DNA from: Cloeon dipterum
Taxonomy: Eukaryota > Arthropoda > Insecta > Ephemeroptera > Baetidae
Length of the DNA stretch: 64,000 bases
Reading direction: 5' to 3'
Assembly (NCBI RefSeq): GCF_949628265.1
Contig: NC_088789.1
Location: forward strand, 6,502,886 to 6,566,885
Shown here: positions 20,530 to 30,200 of the stretch, piece after piece
Layout: each line of letters opens with the position of its first letter
Numbering within the stretch: the first letter of the stretch is position 1
Position numbers and translations under genes: made by a program
Notes under the pieces: model-generated
What the model saw: only the letters and a program-made list of their open reading frames with translations
Told to the model about the DNA's origin: nothing
Database searches by the model: none

Positions 20530-20760
20530 GATCTAGGTGTGTAGCCGGACAGGTATGCTGGGCCAGGGATCCTCCAGGTAGGCGTCGAGGTGTTCCAGGC
20601 GGCCAGGTAGTCGTCCAGGGGTCCCGGTGTCCTAGGTAGTCGTCCAGGTATCCAGGGAGTCGTCCAGGTAGTCCTAGGTAGTCGGCCAGGTGCGTCCAGA
20701 TAGTCCTAGGTAGGCATCCAGGTGCGGCCAGGTATTCCTCCAGGTAAGGTGTCCGTGCAG
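20530..20760 (-). repeat. Degenerate short tandem repeats in the retroelement leader
   Basis: The untranslated leader between primer site and gag consists largely of variants of CTACCTGGACGA (element sense; CCAGGTAGTC on the plus strand) at roughly 12-25 base spacing, with recurrent CCTAGG. The gag frame stays open through much of it. It may be a packaging or translation element, or simply expanded repeat. Confidence 0.65.
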
Positions 20761-20764
20761 TCGG

Positions 20765-20781
20765 TCACGTCGGGGTCACCA
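20765..20781 (-). other. Primer binding site for tRNA-Trp
   Basis: The plus strand reads TCACGTCGGGGTCACCA, which equals the 3' end of animal tRNA-Trp including CCA as I remember that tRNA. Its complement is thus the 17-nt primer site in element sense, three bases inside the 5' LTR. Confidence 0.8.
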
Positions 20782-20784
20782 AAA

Positions 20785-21189
20785 TGTAGGAGCGGTAGTC
20801 GTATGAAGTAAAACACTCAACTACTGATTTTTAACTTTACTTCTTACTTGCTTTATTAGACTGAGTGAACAGAGACTGGCCAAAACGGCTGGCCATAAAG
20901 TGCGTCGCGAAGTGGAGTTTTATTTGAATCATATTTATTGCTGTGCATTACTAATATGGGTGAAATTGGGTTTGCCTTTATTGTCAGAGTTTATTGTAAA
21001 TTGTTATATCGATGAATTGAGGACACAATTAGTCAGCTAATTAATGTTGTTAATTAAAGTACATTTTGAGATGGGGGAAACTTCTGGAGGTTTTCAGCAC
21101 CATCTTAAGTGGGGGTGAGAAGTCACAAGAGCACAGGGCGCACTAGCACAAAGTGGGGGAGAGAGTCAGAGAGAGTCAGAGCCACCACA
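20785..21189 (-). repeat. Right LTR (5' LTR of the element)
   Basis: The LTR is 405 bp with the same ends and length as the left LTR. It acts as promoter for the element. The interrupted kinase frame reads into it and meets an in-frame TGA at 21123. Confidence 0.95.
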
Positions 21190-21193
21190 AGGC
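21190..21193. repeat. Target-site duplication, right copy (AGGC)
   Basis: AGGC follows the CA terminus of the right LTR and duplicates 16034-16037. Confidence 0.85.
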
Positions 21194-22955
21194 CGTAGAT
21201 GCGGTTTTTGCGGCAATGCTGCTCGAATTGCTGCTCCTCGAGCCGGAACTGCTCGCCGACCAAGGCGTTAAACTCGCGTCGGTACAATTCAAGCCACCTA
21301 GGCTCGTTGGCGAGCCGCAAATCGTGGCTGATGCTGGTGTATAAAAAATAGAACAAATCGCAGCTGGCAGGGGCGAACTTGCCCAACTGATAGTCTACGA
21401 TTTTGACCTCGAGTTGGCCGGTGTGCTTATCTCTGCGGAAGAGAATGTTGTTTCCCCACGGATCACCCTGGTTTAGCACGTTGAGGAACTGGTCTGACCT
21501 TTTGCCGCACCTCCGCAGCTCCTCAAAGACGTCGCCTTCTCGGAGCCAGCACATGACTTCAGGGTACAACTCCGTGAGACGCGCGTCAGCTAAGAAGAGC
21601 AGCCCTTCGATGGCAGAATCCAAGGTGGACCTTAAGTCAGGGTTAGACAAAAGGGTAAACTATTAACTTCAACAGTATCCAGTGTTTTTTTTTCAATGTA
21701 ATCGCCGTTTTCCACAATTGATTAGGAAACCCCTCTACCTCTCTTTTGAGGATAAAAATCCTCAAAAATAGATAAATAAATAATGTTAGAGTAACGCAAG
21801 CATTCTAATTTAAATTTAGCACTTTGTATCCTGCATGAGAAGCCAACAAAACGTAATTAACGGCAAAATTACTAAAAATGCCATCTAGAATAATTTTTAC
21901 TACAATGTTTTGTTTTTGTTTCATTTTTAATAAATTTAAGTTGAGTATGTGAAAGGGCTTTCTCTCGTACGTGTTTTGAACTCAAACACGTACTGTTTGA
22001 GCGGGCTGCGCAGTTTTAGAGTAGTACTAATTGCTGGTGTTTTCACACGCAAATTGTTTTTCTAGAGCTTTATTCCATCTCTGTATTTTTAATTGCAGCA
22101 CATTTGAAGTAAGCCAAATAGGAAATTCAATTTACTTTTATGTCTCTCATTTCAAAATTAAACATTAACCTTATTTAATATAATTTATAAATTCATAAGC
22201 TTCTGATTTTACACATTTTTGCGAATTTTTGTCATGGATTTTGGCAAACGTTTTAAAAATAGATACCTTCGTTCGGGAAAAACTGGACATTTTTTGCTTT
22301 TTAAATTTTTATTTCAGACAAATTGGCCCCGGAAAAAACAGATTGAAAATTGTGCAAACCTGAAGTACTCCCCGTCGGTGCCGTCAAAAAGAGGATTGTG
22401 CGGCAGGTAGCGCGGAAAACGCTGCTCCCAGTCGATACCAGCCGAGGCCGCGTGCAGACCTGCCAGAACCTTGAGCACGGCCTCCACGTGCTCGGGGGTG
22501 AAGACGTCCATCTTGAGGTCACCGATGGTGCCGACGAGGCTTTGGTAGCCACCGGCACACAGGTCCTCCATGACGAGGGTGCGCTCGGCTCCCCAGTAGC
22601 ACTCAACGAGGGGCAGCCAGCGGCCCAGGGCCCGCTCCCTCAACAAGGGCGCGTACTCGACGAGGAACTCGATTTCCCGCTCGAACGAGTTACAGTTGTC
22701 GACCAGCTCGAGCTGCTTGAGGCTCAGCGGCAAACGCTTCACCACCAGTGAGTCGCTCGCGGCGCGACCCTCGGCGTCGACGTACGCCACCTTGACCCGC
22801 AGGATGAGCGAGGTGATGCCGAGCACGTTGTCCGTCGCCATGCCCACCTGGAGCTCCTCCAACTGACGCACTCGCTCATCTCCGTGCTTGGTCCTCAGAG
22901 CAGCGTGAATTTGCCCCGCGTCCACCAACAAATGCAAGTTGCTTTCGTCCAGCAT
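21190..22955 (-). pseudogene. Ecdysteroid-kinase-like (CHK) gene, 5' part, disrupted by retrotransposon
   Basis: Exon 1 is 22955-22360 and exon 2 starts at 21630 (phase 2 intron of 729 bp). Exon 2 is broken at 21190 by the element and resumes at 16033. Without the insertion and one duplicated AGGC the coding length is 1242 bp, or 413 residues, normal for this family of cytosolic small-molecule kinases related to choline and aminoglycoside kinases; insect members include ecdysteroid 22-kinases. The N-lobe has LVVKRLPLSLKQLELVDNC and the hinge region LVMEDLC. The catalytic loop is NQGDPWGNN (Asp255, with Gln where His is common), and the metal-binding segment is VDYQLGKF (Asp278). The break falls at codon 346, after all catalytic motifs. 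The unspliced frame adds 22 LTR-encoded residues and stops. The substrate is unknown. Confidence 0.88.
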
Positions 22956-23939
22956 TTTTATTTTTCATTGCCGATTCAACTCAGCCACTGTTGATAAAAC
23001 CCAAGTTGCTGTTATCGCTACATTCTGAGATAAGAAATTTGGGAATGACAAAATTTGTTTAATGACTGCACGGTGCAGACTGCAATGCTCCCTGGTGTGA
23101 CTGAATTGACACAACTTTTTAATATTAATTAAATAGGCTCTGTGAAGACCATAAAGGGTATTTTTTGCAACAATTATGTAAGCTTAGAGTTCAAATTCAA
23201 TAGAAGCACAAAGAAGGTACCCATATTTACTGGTTAACACATGTTCTGGAAATTTCTGTGAAAAAAGTTTCCTTTTCTTTTAAGTGAAATGAAGCCTAAA
23301 GGTATATTTCCAACCCTTACAATTCAATGTAAATTTGCTGGAAATTGTGTCTCTCGTAACTGTTTTATATTCTGGAGAATTTTTCATTCATTAAAAAAAT
23401 CTGCTGACATTGCCAAAATTGATATTCAGCTTAATGGAATACTATATGGTTTCCATCATAAACATTCAATACACATTGGCCCCTTTTTCTTCTCAGGTTT
23501 CATGTATTTAGAGAAAAAAGGTCGAATTTTGTAGCATCGCGACAATATAAAATATGCCTAAGATAAAAAAATTAAATTGTACCATGAATTGAAACCCCTT
23601 TATAATGAACAGAACAAAAATCAACCGGCATAACAGATTAATTTGTCACACAAACTGATTTTATTTTCCTTTTTTTATCTATGTACATTTTTAATTTTAA
23701 AATATTAAGCAATAACTTACTTTTTTATATCGTTATATAATGTACTCTGTGTTGTACACCGTTGGTGTCTAATAAAATAATAATAATAAATAATTTACTT
23801 TCTAAGAATGTGAAGGATTTTACTCTAAGAGTACCTAAAAAAGTTTCCAGGCTAAAATTAACATGTAAATTAGGCAGCCCATTATATCACGAGCGTATTC
23901 CATTAATCACGAGAGCCGGCTAGAGTGTGACACATTTAT
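22956..23939. other. Intergenic spacer between CHK kinase and channel gene
   Basis: The two genes are divergent. The spacer contains AT-rich sequence without recognisable exons, plus a short retroposon-like 3' tail at 23751-23796, listed separately. The kinase promoter must lie just right of 22955, but no TATA box was found. Confidence 0.5.
23751..23796 (+). mobile_element. Retroposon-like 3' tail, copy 1
   Basis: GTTGTACACCGTTGGTGT can form a small hairpin (ACACC/GGTGT) and is followed by an AATAAAATAATAATAATAAA-type tail. A second copy with one mismatch in 18 bases and an AATAAATAAATA tail lies at 47524-47563. A 3' hairpin plus short A-rich repeats is typical of truncated non-LTR elements or their SINEs. 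The parent family is not identified. Confidence 0.4.
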
Positions 23940-24272
23940 TTCTCGCCCTGAACTGAACCTGCTCTCTCACCCTTGGCGTGTTTGTGCAGCACACACAACT
24001 CGGCGGCGGCGGCGGAGGCGGCGTCGGTGGAGAAGAAAGGCCACGATCGGGGCTCGGGGTGGGGGTTGGGGCGAAGAGCACGCGTTTCAGGCTGATTACC
24101 GCCGCGGTGGCGTCGGCTGCGGCTTATTCACAAATTAGCGGGCGCTGGTGCATGGATGGCATGGCAGGCCATGCGGCTGGGTCGGCGCCTGCCCCGAGCG
24201 CCGCCCCGCGACGCCCCCGAGGCCGCCAGACTCGAGGCGGCATGCGGCGGCTCGACTAGGCTCTCGCCAGGC
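23940..24272 (+). promoter_or_regulatory. GC-rich presumptive promoter and 5' UTR of the channel gene
   Basis: An abrupt GC- and CpG-rich stretch with a GGC-repeat core (around 24000) immediately precedes the predicted signal-peptide exon at 24273. It is inferred as promoter and leader from position and composition; no TATA box was found. Confidence 0.35.
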
Positions 24273-27200
24273 ATGAGTCATGTGCGGGTCCTGCTTGCGT
24301 GGTGTGCCCTCAGGTAAATCCACGACAAAATGCACCGCACCGCACTCAGGAGTTCTCACCTGCTATTTTCTGATTTCTCAACGCGGCTGGCACGATTTCG
24401 GCCGGATCGATCGGCGTCCAGCCCAGCACAGCACAGCACACGCGGAAATTATTACGATTATTGAAATTCACCTTTGACCCTGACACACAGAACGAGCATT
24501 ATTTTGCAGCTCTTCTTATAATTTCGCTTTATGGGGTCGGCAGGCAGCGCGTTTGCCGCAACCAAACAATCAGATGGCGGAGAGCACGCAATCAGCACGA
24601 CGCTTGTTCCCTGGCTGGCTGGCTGGCCGGCCCCGTGTCTTGCCTGCCGTTAAGTCGCTCTCTCTCCGAAGCAGCCTCGTTGCGTCACATATTTTAATAC
24701 ACGACGACGTCGTTGTTGCTTATTTGCGGCCGAACATAAACGAAATCAATTCTTTTCGTTGTTGAGGGTCCTCTCGTGAGTCGCCTGCCGATGTCGCCGC
24801 TTCACATTCACAGCCAATTGCTTGGCGTGCCCCATGAGTAAACAAAGTACGGCTGCGGCGCTCGACTAATTTGCATTTTGATTGATTAGACCACGTTTTT
24901 CCTCAAGCATTAAAAAGCTGCCCCTCGAAGGGATAAAGTGGGGTAATACAAAAAATCTTATTTCCGCCATCTAACTTAGAGGTGAAATTGGGTCAGTTTT
25001 GAAATTTGTTTCCTTCAGGAAAACAACGAATTAAGAAATAGCCTTCATATGAAATAAGCTTGTTGTAAATTATATGCACCACCTTCACAAACAGTCGCCG
25101 CCAGCTTGAGAATTCTATGGTGTCCATCTTTACTCAGGATTTCGCTTTTAAATAATTGTTCTCAAGGATGGAAAGATTTATCCATACAAATTCAGTTTTT
25201 CAAAGAAAATAGTATTAAGGACCAATAATTATAAGAAACAAAGAAAATCTGCAAAAACCTTTAATTACAGGGCCAGTAGTAGCCTTACCCTGCTACATCA
25301 CTTGAACTGCATGATGATTTTTGAAAATTATAAAAAAATTATATAAATAAGACTTGAGTCTAATAAAATCTTGGCTGTTAAAAAAGTTAGTTCATTTTAT
25401 GAACCAAGCCCAAAGCGATTTTTTAGTTTCTTTCCTCTCGGCTTTTCTTGGACTCCAAGAACAAAATTTGCCTTTCCATCGGGTTTAAATTTGAATGACC
25501 TTCTACAACAGAAAATGTTTTGAAAAAATTCACTTAAAAGTAACCTTGAAAACATGAAACGTGAGATGTTTGAGAACATTATGGAAGGTCTCGCTTAATG
25601 TCACTCTTAAATTTTTATTATAGCAATTTGCCGTTTTACAAGCAAACACAATTATTGTATTGCGAAGCAATTTTCCGTCAAGTCAAGCACGCCTATATTT
25701 CATATTAAAATTGAACATTTGCAATCCGAGTTTAAATCCTTTTAACATCTTAAAGTACTATTAAAACCAAGGAAAGTAAGCAAAATCCTGTATTGTTCAG
25801 AGCGCTTAATCCTTAATTCGGCAAACTTTGTAGACGTCCTCCCACAAAAGGCCATTTGCATAATTTTCCACCCTCTGTTCGTGGCGTCTGCCTTGGAAAA
25901 AAGTTTGTCCTCTTGTTATTTAATGCTGACGAATCAGTGATGCAGCTGTTGCTTACGTTTATGGCCTTCGAGGGAAACTTTTTGACCAAAAAATCCCCAC
26001 TGAGCCTCGATGCAGCGGAAAAAACGTAGTTTTGCACTCGTGCATGGCCTTGCGCTCAAAGTTGACCTGCGAGAAAGCATTTTGCGGTGCATGAACGTGG
26101 TCCGCGGGGCAAATTACAAACAAGGCCGCGAGAGCAATGTCTCGCGTGCTCTCTTGTGGCGCAATTTTTCCGCTGTTATCAATTGCAGCGTAGGCACGCC
26201 GACGTTGTAACGATAATCAATGGCACGTATTAATTTTCGGTTAAACCATAGCCTTTGTTACAGTTCGAATCTGGCGTGGGCCCTCGGAAATAGCTTTCTA
26301 TAGTGCTAGCTCGCTCGGAAAATTGTTTGTGCCGATTGTATTGGATGTGCTACTGAATATTGGAAAAGCTTCTGTGGAATCATTTCACATATAAATTGTT
26401 TCCAATCTGCAGTTGATTTGATTTTGCTTTCACGTCCAAGCCTGACTAATATTCAAGCGGAACTATATGTATATGGAGGGCCAAAAATAACACTAAATTA
26501 TTCTGGAGAAGAATTTATAAATATGGCTACTTTCATATTTCTGAAACCAGCTATTTGCCCTTATGGCTAATTTTGTACACTTGTGAAACTTTTTAATCGA
26601 ATTAGAACTTGACAAAATGGTGTATTCCAATTTTATTAAATCTGAAAAAATAAAATTGTTTGACTCTATTTATAAAAATTATTATCAAGTATATAAATTA
26701 AAACTGCTCAAAATTAGGCAAATATAGAAAAGTAATAAGAAAAACTTTACTAGATTTCATTTTTCAAGTTTTATTTCAAGTTTTAAATAGTTAAATGTAT
26801 TAATTTCAAATAAATATATTCCAATTAAATAGCTAAAAAATATTTTAGAATCTAAAAACTATTTATCACAAATATTTATACTCACTCTGCCAGGCATCAT
26901 TGGATAACGGTTTCAAAAATTAATTTTACCAGTATGTTTATGTAATATTTTTTAAGTTATTTAGCTTGATATTCATGATATCGACTTCTGAACTGCAGGT
27001 TGTCTCCGTGGACAATTAGGTGGACACGCAAAACATAGAGCAACAATTTTCACCCCAAATAGGACAAAATTTACAATTCTAAGAATTTTGGCTTTGAACT
27101 CTTCAAAATTAGCAATTTTTGTAAGAAAATGGATCAATATATTTATGGCAAAAATATAAGCCTGCTTGGGAAATTTCTTTATTTATTTCATATCAACACT

Positions 27201-30200
27201 TACATGCGATAAATCAGCTTGAAAAGGCTAAATCCTATGTTAAAATAATTAGTAAGATTTAGAACCAAGCTGTATTTTTAAGTCTCATCGCTAACCAGAC
27301 AGGCACGATGAAGGGTGCAAGGAATTTTCAGCTGATATAACCGGCAATGTTTCCATTTAAATTGAAACAAATCAATGTGTAATGGATGGAAATGAGGAGC
27401 TTGGTTGCCTAAAGGTTAGAGCTCAATATTTTGTGGCAACGGCTATAATATATCCCTGCGCAGATCAAGAACGAGAGGAACAACGAAAAAGTATTTTTAG
27501 CCTTTATTTCAATTATTTGAACAAAAAAATCAAATTTTGAAGTGGAAAATTTTGTTACATCAGTTTATAAAGTGGAAGTGCGTGTTGCCCGGCAATTGGT
27601 TCGCCCCGCAAGGCACTTTTCGGCGCCGTCACATTATGCGGACTTGTCGCGGACGGGGGGTCGGGTAGTAAATTTCCGAGTAGCAAAGTAAGCAAGCTTC
27701 TTCCAGCACAGAGTGGCCTGGATTTGGAATGCACGCTCGGCGGCAATGTATTGCGATGACAAAATCCCGTCGAAAATTGCGACGATGGCATACACACACA
27801 CACATTCGAGGAACATAATAAAAGCCGAGACTGCCGGCATGATAACTAATGCTCGGGAGGCACGGAAAAATAATCGCGCTTTTTCCGCATTGGCTGGACG
27901 CGAGCATGCATATTATATTCGTTTTTATCGCGGGCAGGAAGGAAAAGTGCGCTGGTGACTGCCGCACCTTTCTCGCACAACACTAATAACTCTTTCCCCC
28001 GAAAATGCTCCGCTTGCAACCCTTCCCCATTGTTTTGTTTCAAGCGATAGGTCACAGCTCACAACACAAGGTCCACTCTTTCTCTTCAAATTATTGCCTT
28101 TTGTGTTTTCAATCTAAAATATAGATTCGTGAGAGATAAAAAAAGAAAACAATCAATTGCTCTTGCGCTATAGGCTGCAGATTTTTTGATGCCGATTCGA
28201 ACAAACCGTCGGCGTGCACGGAATTTCCCTAATAAATTCATCTGAAATGTAAAACTGATCATTTCTATCAACCTATGTATCTCGTGAAAGTTGAAACCCA
28301 GTCTTCACTGCACTTGAAATGTCTTAGTTTTTTCCTTTTACGATCGCATCCAAAAAAGAATAGGTCAATCACAAGTAACTTATGCGTGACTCGGCGTTTT
28401 CCTACGAGTAAAAACAAGCTGTGGTAAATTTAAAAATAATTCGTTCTGCTGCGTGCGTGAGGGCAAAACACACACACTTTCACAAAAGGCCGTCGAGATA
28501 ACGACGGGCGTAATTAATTTTAATGCGCTGCAAACGTTCGCATGCTTTATCATATCTCCTCAACAATTTCATCCTATTGCCACGACCCGCAACCCCAACT
28601 AACCTCAAATTTAAGTCGATGCAGGGGTTATTATATCTCTGGAATGAAATGCCACTCAGCGTTGGAATTTTTTTTCTTTTGTTTGCCAGCGCAAAGGTTG
28701 CGTTTTCCTCCCTCGTCAATAATCATTAGGCGCATGTCCTTCGTTAAAACAATCACCAAGAACGCAAATATTGACTTGCTTGCCACTGCAGTGCTTTTTT
28801 ACATTACCGGCTGACCCAAACAAAAACATAACTTTGCGGTTCGTGACCTATTTTGATTCATTTTTTTTGCAACATCATTGGTTTCTTGTCTGCAGTTGAG
28901 CAGACCCTTGAAATTCTTGGCAGGAATATGTTTGTGAAATAACTTCCAAATAAGAAAAATTTTACGACGCACTTGATTGAGTCGAGATACAAAATTTGTA
29001 AAAAAGGAATGCGATTACGCTATTTACCTTTATAAAGCAAAACAACCTTCATGAGAAATTTTGTATAAAAGTTCCGCATTGCCGATTTTGTGATTTCTAT
29101 ATTGAAAGCAGAAAAATAAATCCAAAAAATAAATTTGGTCAAAGGCAGCCAAACGTCACGTAAAACACTTTTAGATGCTTGAAGGCAAGTCAAAATGGAA
29201 ATGACACGATTGACGTCAAAGACAGAAAAGATTCCCATTCATGCCAGTCGAGAATAAATTTATGTATTTCTCCTACAGAGAAAAAGAGATAAAACCGTTT
29301 CCACGCATTTCCTGTGGAAAAGCAATTAATGAAATTCGGAATGCTTTCAGCTCCTGCCTGGTTTCGACCGGTGCGATCGACTTTTGGTCGCTGGACGATG
29401 ATTACAACAAAAATCTTCCACCTGGTGAGTTTTCTCGGACGAGACAAGCTCTAGATCGATAAAAATTTGCATGCTAATTCGCTCACTTACGTGTACATAT
29501 TCGCCGATCGGACGAGTGAGCCTGCCGCCGCAAAATGATATGCAAATGTCGGCCTAGAGAGAAAATGATATAAAAATTGCGCTCGTGTGTGCTAATTTCC
29601 TTCGTCTGCCGCCACCCGATGCAATCTGCTCTACACCTGCAGCAGTTATGCTAATTGTTTATTCCCATTCCTAAGACGTCTGCCGCAGCGAAATCGACCT
29701 GAAGCCCAAAATAATACAGACAAAATTTTTAAAGACTTACGAAGATATGATAGGCTAGAACTGATTTAAATTTTTAACAGGAAAAAAGTTTAAACTTTTG
29801 TAAAAATACCATCTGAGTATTTCTACTGATAATTTGAATTTAGAAAGCATGATTTTTTTCATCAGTGGCGAAAGCCTCTTTGTGTTTGAAGCCGCCAATA
29901 GATGGCGCCAGCGGTTACATTTGATTTGCATGCACTCTCCTGCTACGATTTAAAACTCAATCCTGCTACTGAACATTCTTCTATAAAAATAATTTATTTT
30001 TATTTGATGAAAACAAAAATCAGTCCAGCCAATCGTGGTAAAATCATCGGGTAATAATTTTTATTAAAAAAAAATACTTTTAACTTATGACTTAACGTGG
30101 ATTGGCTGAACCGATTTTGGTTTCCTGCACATCAGAATAAGTAATTTTATGGGCTGATTGCACAGGATTGAATCTTAAATCGCAGCGAAAGTTTTCAAAG

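Larger units (their letters stand above)
16038..21189 (-). mobile_element. Complete Ty3/gypsy LTR retrotransposon, CsRn1/Kabuki-like
   Basis: This 5152-bp element is read right to left: 5' LTR 21189-20785, tRNA-Trp primer site, repetitive leader, gag, pol (protease, reverse transcriptase, RNase H, integrase), purine tract, 3' LTR 16442-16038. The LTRs have TG...CA ends, equal length, and appear identical by eye, and 4-bp AGGC duplications flank the element. Both reading frames are open, so it may be autonomous and the insertion very recent. There is no env-like third frame. The tRNA-Trp primer, CHCC Gag motif and 4-bp duplication agree with what I recall of the CsRn1/Kabuki group; clade placement needs an RT phylogeny. 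It sits in the coding exon of a CHK kinase, in the same orientation as that gene. Confidence 0.95.

Noticed and set aside
16362-20544. Plus-strand open frames across the retrotransposon
   Set aside because: They are antisense shadows of gag and pol; the minus-strand frames carry all the motifs.
26258-26275. AGTTCGAATCTGG resembling a tRNA B box
   Set aside because: No A box at proper distance and no cloverleaf could be drawn.
29241-29350. Upstream extension of the second channel exon (MPVENKFMYFSYREKEI)
   Set aside because: It is open but not signal-like, and a TTTCAG acceptor at 29350 in phase with the 24273 exon gives a far better secretory start.
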